A stretch of 64,000 nucleotides of DNA from Onychomys torridus (lineage: Eukaryota; Chordata; Mammalia; Rodentia; Cricetidae): assembly GCF_903995425.1 (NCBI RefSeq), contig NC_050453.1, positions 26,306,435 through 26,370,434 of the forward strand. The letters are read 5' to 3'. The translations under genes and the position numbers were made by a program. The first letter of the stretch is position 1, and each line of letters begins with the position of its first letter. Under the pieces are notes generated by a model, which was given only the letters and a program-made list of their open reading frames with translations, searched no databases and had not been told where the DNA came from. Positions 55,578 through 64,000 of the stretch are shown here, in pieces.

Positions 55578-55715
55578 GTCATGAGCCCTGTGTGGAGGTC
55601 AGAGAACAACTTGCAGGAGTAAGTTCTTTCCTCCCACCATGTAGGTTCTGGGGATAGAACTCAAGAAAGTAAGCTTTGTAGCAAGAGTCTTTGTCTACTG
55701 AATCAACTCACCAGC
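55560..55715 (-). repeat. RSINE1-like SINE, antisense
   Basis: TGTGGAGGTCAGAGAACAAC, TTGCAGGAGTAAGTTCTTTC, ACCATGTAGGTTCTGGGGAT and ACTCACCAGCTCTCC. Confidence 0.8.
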
Positions 55716-55719
55716 TCTC

Positions 55720-56525
55720 CTGTCTCCATGAGCCCTGATCAACTCTTCTAAACATGACTTGGGCCAGAAGAATTACCTATTTAGCTTATGGAGTTGTGTG
55801 CAATAAAATTGGTTGTGAATTGAAACCAATAGCTTGGGGACTGTGTAGAATGAAATTTGAATTCCCTGAAACAAAGACCACTTTAGACCACACTACTATC
55901 TACAACTATTTATGTTCTATTTTCACTTTAAGATGAATTGTTTTAGTCAGGTATGAATGGGAACATTCCCAACTGATAATGTTTGATTAAGAGAACAGTG
56001 AAAAGAAACTGAAGACAGGTGATTTCCTGTGTTGAGGGTCACGGGAGAGGGAGGCCTCTGTGTTTTAGGACCTGCTAAAGGTGTGGGAAAATCTCTTTTC
56101 AATCTCTCCAAGGACCACAAACCAAGGGCTTAGTTCCCACATCTCTGTACCACTGGGAATCATGGAAACTTTACGAGTCAGGAGCTAGTTGGAGGAAGTC
56201 CAGTCATGATGAGGGTGTGTGCTTTTTAGCTATTTCCCATGAATTGAAACTTCAGTTCATAGGACTCAGGAAGCTGACCGGAATTTTCTAAGCCAGGAAA
56301 CTTATAAGACTCTAGAAGTTCAGAAAGTGTTACTATTTACCATTCCTCTCTGAGGCTGTATAGGCAGCAAACAATTGCTGGGGACGAGATGACTCTTCAG
56401 TGGAGATGTCCACAGGCTGGACGGGAGAGCTCCAGCTTTCATGAGTTGTCACTCATAGAGGAGAGGGCTGGGCTTTCCGGTGACTCAGTTATCTTTTTGC
56501 CACCCATGTTCCTGTAAATAAGCCC
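55720..56525. other. No recognised feature
   Basis: Unique-looking sequence. Confidence 0.5.
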
Positions 56526-56533
56526 TCATCCAT

Positions 56534-56839
56534 TATTGGTGGAAGTATTAAGGCAACTCCACATAGTTAAAAGGGAGGTTTATTTTGTGGGGTAACTTAC
56601 AAGTGAAGGGATAGGTTGTAGGGCCTGGGAAAGGTGTAATGCAGTCCCGCGGTGTTCTCTGGAGAACTCTGCTCAGTCTACCTCCAGCGTCCAGGATCCA
56701 GGAACCAAAAGAGCCAGCACATCAGGATCTTGGCTTTTAAGCACTCCTGTCTCGGCCCTGCCTCATAGGCTTGACAATTATGGGAAGCCTCAATGGGGGT
56801 AGTACTTCCAGGACAAAGCTGGAACAGCTACCCACTACA
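56534..56839 (-). mobile_element. Solo LTR, 306 bp, 6-bp target-site duplication
   Basis: Antisense copy of the LTR at 13888. ATCCAT lies directly on both sides (56528-56533, 56840-56845). Read on minus it starts TGTAGTGGGTAGC and ends CTTCCACCAATA, with AATAAACCTCCCTTTTAACT near the end. Confidence 0.88.
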
Positions 56840-56849
56840 ATCCATGCTG

Positions 56850-57110
56850 CTGTAAGTGACCTAAAACTCATCGTTTCACCAAGGTAGACTTGGTAAAATA
56901 ATTTCTTTGGTCTGTCTTCAGTGACCTATCTAGAAGTCACTCAATGCAACTGAAACCCAAACAGGAACCAAGTAGAAACGGAGATAATTTGGGGAGACGC
57001 AGTTAACTAGTCCTTGCTATGGGCAGGAAGCTGTTCAACAGAGCTGTCTGAGGGTGGAACATCCAGAAGCAATCTCAATATGGATACCATTCTCCATGTG
57101 GTATGAGATG
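56850..57110. other. No recognised feature
   Basis: Short unassigned segment between two LTRs. Confidence 0.45.
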
Positions 57111-57247
57111 GGCTGCTGGCTGGTTTTGCATCAACTTGACACAAACTGGATCCTTCACCAGAGAAAAAGATACTCGATTGAAAAAATACCTCCATAGGAT
57201 TGGGCTATAAGTAAGCCTATAGGACATTTTCCATTTTCTTTTCCTTT

Positions 57248-57336
57248 CTTTTTTAAAATAATTTATTTTATATTTTATATGCATTAATGTTTTGCTTGTG
57301 TGTGAGTGTCGAATACTCTGGAACTGAAGTTACAGC
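57248..57336 (-). repeat. B2 fragment, antisense, nested
   Basis: TTTAAAATAATTTATTTTAT, GTTTTGCTTGTGTGTGAG and CTGGAACTGAAGTTACAG, cut where the B1 begins; the B2 head is missing. Confidence 0.75.
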
Positions 57337-57343
57337 ATTTTCT

Positions 57344-57536
57344 TTCTTTCTTTCTTTTTTTTTTGGTTTTTTTTTTTTTTTTTTTTTTGGTTTTTTGAGA
57401 CAGGGTTTCTCTGTGTAGCTTTGCACTTTTCCTGGAACTCACTCTGTAGCCCAGGCTGGCCTCAAACTCACAGAGATTCACCTGTCTCTGCCTCCCGAGT
57501 GCTGGGATTAAAGGCATGCGCCACCACCGCCTGGCT
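57344..57536 (-). repeat. B1 SINE, antisense, cricetid-type, nested
   Basis: T-rich tail, GAGACAGGGTTTCTCTGTG, TAGCTTTGCACTTTTCCTGG, GGGATTAAAGGCATGCGCC. Confidence 0.95.
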
Positions 57537-57829
57537 CCAGCATTTTCTTAATAGCAATTGATGTGAGAGGACCCAGCTCCTTGGGGGCTGGCAGTTCTGG
57601 ATGCTATAAGAAAGGAAGCTGAGGAGCATGCCTGTAAGCAACACTCCTCCATGGCCTCTGCATCAGCTCCTGCCTCCAGGTTCCTGTGCTGCCTGAGTTC
57701 CTACCCCAACGTCCTCCAATGATGAACATGGAATATGGAAGCATAAGCCAAACAAACCCTTTCTCCTCCAGTTTGCTTTTGGTCATAGTGTTTCATCACA
57801 GCAATAATAACCGTAACTAAGACAAATGC

Positions 57830-60465
57830 CATTCCTCCTTACTGTAGTGGCAATTGCATATACCCTGCTATGGATGATAAGACATGCCAACTAGGTCAAG
57901 CCCTGTGCAAGAGAAAAATCCTTGTGAGGAATCCCAGAGTGGCCATCTTCCTCTACGTAGTATGAGATGACATTCCTCCTTAATAAATGGGGTCTGTCAG
58001 ATGAGTACCCAGACAACCCCTGACTGGCTGATGAACCAGGCAATACAGAGCAATCCCCCAAGGTAGCACGCAGAGTAAAAAGGCCACTGTAGCAGTTGGG
58101 TGACTTCTGCCGTGGGTGGTGTGACAAGTAACTGAGGGTGAGCTGTCTCCCCAGAAAGAATTTGCCTTTGTAAGGAAGGAATTACCAAGAGACGCAGCTA
58201 CTATCTACAGTATTAGCCTTTCAGTTGCCAGGAAAAGTGACACTTACTGGGGAGGAGGGAGGGTGAGAGGAAGGTGTCTTGCTGGGTTTGTTTTTGTTTT
58301 TCACAGTTGGTGCTGCACAGGGGAAAAAGAGTATAAAATAGGTCTGTGCTAAGTAAGGAGCCCTTCCAAGATTCCAAAAACAGTGAGGAGGGAGAGAGCA
58401 AGGTGAAAGTGACGGAAGTTACCCCCTGAGGTTAGAGCTTTATCACAGAGGAAGAGGAAAATCCCAGATTCATCATGGAGACGAAGGCTTTGATAATGGC
58501 CTGGTACAGGGAATGATGCGAATTAGGGAGTACTTTGCATCTGGACGGCTAAACTTGGGGATGGCTTTCAAACAGTAAGTTTAGAACCTTCACAGCTGGG
58601 CTTGTGAGGCTGTGTGGGTCATGGGGGTGAGTGGATGAGTTTACCTGCTGTTAGGGAAACAAACAAACTTGGTAGCACAGGCACCCACCCATCCCTAAGA
58701 CGAGGCTGAGTAACCTGGGACGGTAGAGTGGAAAACAGTCTTGATAGACTGCTTCCTGGGAGCCACTAGGGACACTTGTTTATCACTGGCTGGGGTCCCC
58801 ATGAGCATGAGGGATTTGAGGACGATAATGGGAGGGCAAGCATTATTGAGCAGGTTGGCTACGTGAGAAGCCGTGTTGGTGTGCAGCTCACTGGCCCAGA
58901 GAGGGCTGTATTTGCGGGAGAGCTAAGAAAAAGGTAAATTTGGCAGAGACTGGTGTGGGGTTTTAAGCCCTGTGGTGAAATGTGAAATAGAAGAGGCTCT
59001 GGCAGTTCTGAACAACTTAGACTGACATGTAAATATTTGTTGATAAAGTGCTAATGCAATCAAGAGGGCATGGGAGAAGGGGAAAGTTGACGGTGGCCCA
59101 TCCAGGTTACTCAAAAGCAAATGTGCCAAGATTTGTGTTGAGCTGGAGCTTCCAGGGGAACATGTTGCAAGAAACAAAAGTCAATGATTGTAACACCGTG
59201 GAAGTCTTTCAAGCTCCAACAACAGTTCACCAAAGAAGTGGAAGAATGAAAAGCAGAGCAGTTCATCTGAAGAAGCCTAAAACTTGTCATGGACACTGGC
59301 AGTTATTGTCCCCTGTGTATCCTGGGCACTTTTTGCCCCTGAGAAAAAGTATACTGGGGATAAAGATCATTTGTTTAGCACTGGTCTCTCTTAGAATCCA
59401 AGTGTGGTTGATGGAGAAACAGTGGGCACAGTGCCATCTCAGACTCTTCATACACAGGGAGCAATCTTGAGCAGCAGGTGAAGGAGGCAAAAGCATGGTC
59501 CCACTTCTCCTTGTCCCTTGTAGGGTGAAATGACACAGTAACCTGTCGTGGGTGGGGAGAGAGGTGGGGCAGCCCACAGCAGTGCCCCAGAATGAGGAAG
59601 CAGGATGTCTCATGGAGAGTGACTGTAGTTTACAGAGAGCTAAATAAGATAGCACCCCCTCATCCACACCACTGTTTCCAACATTATTCCTCTAATGAAA
59701 TAATTGATAAATGTGCGTTATCTCTTTCTATTATGTTCGGCCTTGCCACACTATGTGTTCTTTAGTATCTCCCCAGCTGCCGAGTCTCAAGATTGGTACT
59801 TGTTTGGGGAAGATGGAGGTGGCCGTTCAGAGATTCTTCCCAGCCTCTGTAAAAAGTTTCCACTTTACCGAGAGTATGGTGTTGAACTCTTACATGTCTT
59901 GTAGATTTGGAAAAGCATCAGGAAGAATAATCAAAACAGCAGTTAGAGGCCAAATAAAAGTACCATGTATAGATGAAGAAGCCATTCCCAGAAGCCTAAC
60001 GTAAATGAAGATCCCATTGCTAATGATGGGTTTTCTTCCTGAGTTGTTGGTCACGAGAGTGGAAACTGTCTTGTGCCTGGGGTGGCTGCCACTAGCGTAT
60101 CCTCTGCTGACTAGACAGTGCCTAGAACCATGTAGTCTGCTGTCACAAAACATTTGTCAGGTCAAAGTTTGATGTCAGATCCCTGGTTAGCATCCTCCAT
60201 GAACTTCAAAAGCAGTTAGAATAAAATCCTAACCCTGGAACACGGCTCAGCACTGAATTCTGAATGATGCCTCATTGCCATGTCTCACTCTGGTTTCATT
60301 CTAGCTTTCTGTCCTTCTTTCAGCTTCTCCCACAGCAGGCTCTTGGTATGTGTTCTTCCCAGTCCCACATCTCCCTTCCAAGGACCCTTCCCCAGCATCT
60401 CTGCATGCTTGTTTTTGTGTCATCCCATTATTCAAGACCAAATCCACTGGCAGCTTGGGAAATGA
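57830..60465. other. Long unique stretch without recognised feature
   Basis: About 2.6 kb with no SINE. 57940-57980 resembles the flanks of the LTR at 57114. The frame at 59048-59470 (140 codons, plus) and one at 59287-59667 (minus) lack family motifs. An old, unrecognised retroelement remains possible. Confidence 0.45.
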
Positions 60466-60469
60466 CCAT

Positions 60470-60985
60470 TTGTTTAAAACTTTATTTAATTCTCTGAAAA
60501 TTTCATGCAGTAGATTTTAATTATATTCTTTCTAAACTCCCACTTCCTCCTAGATCCTCTGCCCTTCCATATCCAACCAACTTCATGATCTTTCTCTCTC
60601 AACATCAAAAAGCCACTAAAAACATGGAGGCCAATTCGTGTTGGCCAGCTTCTGAGCATGGGGCCTGCCCTGGAATATTGTTGATATACCCAGTGTCACT
60701 CCATTGAAGAAAACTGATTCTTCCTCTCCTGGTAGCTATTATTTTCAAAAAAAAGTCTTGGCGAAGGGTGACTTTGTGCCCATTCACTGTCTTCTGTTCT
60801 GGGAGGAATTCTGTCTGGCTTGGGCTAGTACAGGTCTTGTTCATGATGTCACAGCCTCTGTCAGTGCACATGTGCATCCATCCTGCTGTTTCTGGAAGTT
60901 ACCCACCACCTCTGGGTCTTGTAATCTTTCCATGCATCTCTCCTCCGCATAAATCCCTGAGCCTTGAGAAGAGAGATGTGACATA
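60470..60985. repeat. Rodent L1-derived fragment (Lx-like)
   Basis: CCAATTCGTGTTGGCCAGCT, GAGCATGGGGCCTGCCCTGG, TTGATATACCCAGTGTCACT, CATGATGTCACAGCCTCTGT, ATCCCTGAGCCTTGAGAAG recall a common rodent L1-associated non-coding segment; orientation not resolved. Confidence 0.6.
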
Positions 60986-60989
60986 GACA

Positions 60990-62020
60990 TCCTGTTCAAA
61001 GATGAGCACCAAAAATGGCTCTACAACTTGATGCTCATCAGACTGTTTTGTACTATCCGTAAGATTTATGAATCTCCAGGCTTATGTGTTTCTTTATTTG
61101 TGTATTATTTCATAAATAAGAGTGCAAGTCAAGGAATCCAGGGTGTCTCTTCACTACTATGTTCTCAGGGCCTTGAAGAATATGACAATGACCATGATGA
61201 TGTAAAGTATCAACCCTTCCCCTACACCTTTGATTGGCTTTCAAGGGTTTGAACTGTTGGCTGTTTAGTCCTAACATTGACACAGTATTGACCATCACTC
61301 AATAGCTACTCCTAATGAGCTGTTGACAGTCTGGGAACTAATTCTGCATAGGAATTTAAAACAGGGATTTCTTAGAAAATAGAACCATGTGATTTCTCAA
61401 GAAGTCAGGGTTAATTTGTGCCATTTACAGCTTGATCATCTAAGAGGATCAAGTAGATGCTACATTGTGAAGCTCTTGAAATCTCCCAAGGCCCTGATAC
61501 ATGTAAAGGACGGACACCACTCTAAGTAATGTGAACAGGCATACACTATTAACTTTTGTGTATAATTTCCAGCACTCTGTAGAACCTTTCAGGCTTTTAT
61601 ATCGACCTTGGTTAAGAGTCCTTGTTCTAGAATTTTTGTCCTCTAATTCAGAGGGAAGCAATCCCACCATAGCCTTAAAGACTACCCAGTGAGGCGCAGA
61701 GTCAGGGCCAAGCTAGGAGATTTCTGTGAACACATCAGAGAAGGTTGGACAAAACAAAAGGAAGAAAACTATTCCGAGTGGATGGGGGCATAAAGGTGGA
61801 TAGGTGAGTGGAAAATTCAAGAACAGCAAAGAATGGGTGAGAAACAAAAAGAGAATAATGAGATGCATTGGGCAAAGCAATGGAATCCATTGTGTCTAAA
61901 GTACTCCTTTTGGTTCCTTGATGTGGATATGACCTTCTAGGGGAGAGAAATTCTTCTTTCCCTACATAGATAAGAGAAGTAGACAAACTTAGAGACCAAT
62001 TAAGATATATTCATCAATAC
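60990..62020. other. No recognised feature
   Basis: Unique-looking sequence. Confidence 0.5.
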
Positions 62021-62023
62021 ACA

Positions 62024-62399
62024 TGTCTTAGTCAGTGTTCTATTGCTGTGAAGAGACACCATGATTATAGGAACTCTTATAAAGGAAAGCATTTAATTGG
62101 GGTGGCTTACAGTTTCAGAAGTTTAGTCTGTTGTCATCATGGTGGGAAGCATGGTGGCACACAGGCAGACACTGTGCTGGCAAAAGAGCTGAGAATTCTA
62201 TATCCTGGATTCACAGGCATGGGGAAGAGAGAGAATCTGGGCTCCGAATGGGCTTTTTGAAACCTCAAAGCCCACCCGCATTGATACACTTCCTTCAACA
62301 AGGCCAAATCTCCTAATCCTTTCAAATAGTGCCACTCCCTGGTAACCCAGTATTCAAATCTATGAGTCTATGGGGACCATTCTCATTTAGACCACTACA
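62024..62399 (-). mobile_element. MaLR-type solo LTR, antisense
   Basis: TGTCTTAGTCAGTGTTCTAT, GCTGTGAAGAGACACCATG, AAGCATTTAATTGGGGTGGC, GAAACCTCAAAGCCCACC, AGTGCCACTCCCTGGTAACC and a GACCACTACA end. No duplication is obvious. Confidence 0.9.
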
Positions 62400-62975
62400 G
62401 TGCATAAATTAGTTTCTGCTTAGATGATGTAACAGCATGTGGTAATAACTTTACCTCTGATCATGCCAACCAATCCATGCCTTAGTTTGCTAGAGAATGG
62501 AATGGGGTCTTTTCACTCATTCCCTACACCTTATTCTTTTCCCTTCAGTGACAATGAATGAACATGTGTTTTAGGATTCGAGGAAATCTGAAAAAGAACC
62601 CTCAGTGTCACCCAGTCTTGTCACAGAGGTGAGCATGGTGGCCTGACTTTGTGGCACATTAGAATTGGGTTAGACTGAGAACTGCTTTGATACTTGGTAA
62701 CATTTTGATAGTGACTCACATGGGGAAAACAGGATTCAGCGGGTCTCAGAGCCTCTAAGTATAGCATGATCACCAGAGTTATTCATTCTTTCAGCATGTA
62801 TTTGTAAAACAGCATTATAAGTAAAGTGATCTTGTCCAGATATGGAAGGAACAAAAAACAGTATCTATCTTCTGTCATGGTTCATAAAGTTGGGGAACTG
62901 CATGCAGACTTTCCCCCCCTCAGGATCTACTTTTCTAACTTCTCTAATGTGATCTTAGCGTTTTATTTCACCTAA
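62400..62975. other. No recognised feature
   Basis: Unique-looking sequence. Confidence 0.5.
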
Positions 62976-62976
62976 G

Positions 62977-63312
62977 GTGTTTTCTCCCTTTGAATTCCTT
63001 TACTTAAATTATAAAAAAACAAAAAAAAAAACAAAAACAAAAACAAAAAACTCTTGCAACATATGCACAGTCACGCTTCAGAAGACAGTGTATGAGGATG
63101 GTCACACACGACTATATGACCTGGTGGCAGAGCAGCTTAGTATGTTGAATACAACAGAACAGCCACAGAAGGATGGAAGGAATACCACTCAGTCATCGAG
63201 TGGTGCCACTCTGTATTTGTCTAGTCATTCCAGGAACTTTGCTTCTTTACCACAAAGTAGGGAGGTGTTAAATATGGCAGTCAAATTAGCCAAATTAACT
63301 GGTAACATATGA
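62977..63312 (+). other. Unrecognised 111-codon open frame
   Basis: The first part crosses an A/C-rich run (63013-63051) giving Lys/Thr-rich residues. From about 63053 the frame reads like ordinary protein (TVYEDGHTRLYDLVAEQLSM, later REVLNMAVKLAKLTGNI) with mixed charged and hydrophobic residues. No domain recognised, no clear splice sites or promoter. It could be a fragment of a processed pseudogene, an exon piece, or chance. Confidence 0.2.
63013..63051. repeat. A-rich (AAAAAC)n tract
   Basis: A runs separated by single C residues; no SINE body before it. Confidence 0.9.
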
Positions 63313-63319
63313 CAAACCC

Positions 63320-64000
63320 TGCAACGGATTCAGCATGGGCTAAATTCTATCCCAGCTATAATTATCGCTGGATCAGTGCTGCTGCATTCCAGGCTGGAAG
63401 CCATTTCCTTTATCTTCCTCACTCAAATCAAACTGTCCCAGTGGCACCATCACCATCTTGATGCGGTCTCAGCACTGTCCTTGCCTTCCCATCTCTATTG
63501 CCTCCTTCCTTCCTGGTGGATTTTCACATTGCCTCCCCCACCCCCCCCCCCCCACCCCCACACCTCTCAGACAATTTGGGCAAGACCATAATCATTTACC
63601 TGTGGGTTTGGACAACTATATAACTAGCCATGCCTCCTCTCCCTGTGCTTGAAACAGTCTCTCATGTGACCTCAGTGTCCACCAGAGAGAGCACAATGCT
63701 GACAGCCAGTGCCCGTGCAGTCATACCTACTTAACATTACTTCTGCTGTGTCCAAAGACACCCCCTAAAACATGTATTAACCCTGCCTGCCTCCCAGATC
63801 CAATTTGTCCTGCAGACCCACCTCAAAGCCCACTCAGAGTGGATTTTCACTTTCTTTCAGTTCTTTTACATTTTATATTGAAATGCATTTAGGCAACAGT
63901 ATGGAGTCATAGTTAAATGCATAAGAATTGAGACCAGATAGTTGTGGTGACCCAACTGAGTACCTTGCATAGAAAAACTTAGCTTGGTAAACGACAAGTA
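63320..64000. other. No recognised feature; C-rich run
   Basis: A C-run of about 17 with CA-type interruptions lies at 63536-63562. The remainder is unique-looking. Confidence 0.5.

Larger units (their letters stand above)
57114..57824 (+). mobile_element. MaLR-type LTR with nested B2 and B1
   Basis: TGCTGGCTGGTTTTGCATCA then ACTTGACACAAACTGG at the start; after the SINEs CCTCCATGGCCTCTGCATC, AGCTCCTGCCTCCAGG, AAACAAACCCTTTCTCC, GGTCATAGTGTTTCATCAC, ending GTAACTAAGACA. Nested: a partial B2 (57248) and a B1 (57344). Confidence 0.82.

Noticed and set aside
59048..59470. 140-codon frame on plus
   Set aside because: No domain, start context or splice signals recognised; an overlapping antisense frame of similar length suggests chance openness.

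Overview
This window looks like a repeat-rich, apparently gene-free stretch of a rodent nuclear genome. I found no exon, RNA gene or protein-coding gene that I can defend. The rodent call rests on dense B1, B2/B3, B4, RSINE1 and ID SINEs, L1 with an Lx-like 3' region, and rodent MaLR-type LTRs. Several antisense B1 copies (32365, 54297, 57344) read 'GCTTTG..CCTTTCCTGG' where mouse B1 reads 'CCTGGCTGTCCTGG'. Together with LTR families I associate with deer mouse, vole and hamster DNA, this points to Cricetidae, but I cannot name the species.

Layout. 1-2.9 kb: a 27-bp minisatellite, a B1 with a long purine tail and three B2/B3 copies. 2.9-13.7 kb: mostly unique DNA with old MIR/L2 pieces, one ancient LTR-like repeat (3866-4410) and a dense TAAT cluster (3517-3612). 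13.7-23.5 kb: SINEs with several nested insertions. 23.8-31.2 kb: one long L1 in plus orientation with exact 14-bp target-site duplications, carrying three later insertions (two LTRs and a B2). 31.4-33.3 kb: an old MaLR LTR with nested SINEs, followed by a B1 and a B2. 34.66-36.3 kb: an unusually long LINE-2 remnant. 37-45 kb: microsatellites, B4, ancient L1 pieces, a solo LTR and a MaLR-like LTR with internal sequence. 45-54 kb: SINEs, microsatellites and B4. 54.96-55.58 kb: a perfect 3 x 205 bp tandem repeat. 56.5-57.8 kb: two LTR insertions. 57.8-64 kb: mainly unique DNA with one Lx-like piece and one MaLR LTR.

Nothing here works together as a gene system. What the sequence does show is insertion history. 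Target-site duplications resolve many element boundaries to the base, and nesting gives relative ages (L1 before the LTRs and B2 inside it; ID before the B1 or LTR that splits it; B1 before the LTR in its tail). The long open frames are explained by L1 ORF2 remnants, read-through of SINEs and low-complexity tracts. Family names are from memory of consensus sequences, with no database search.
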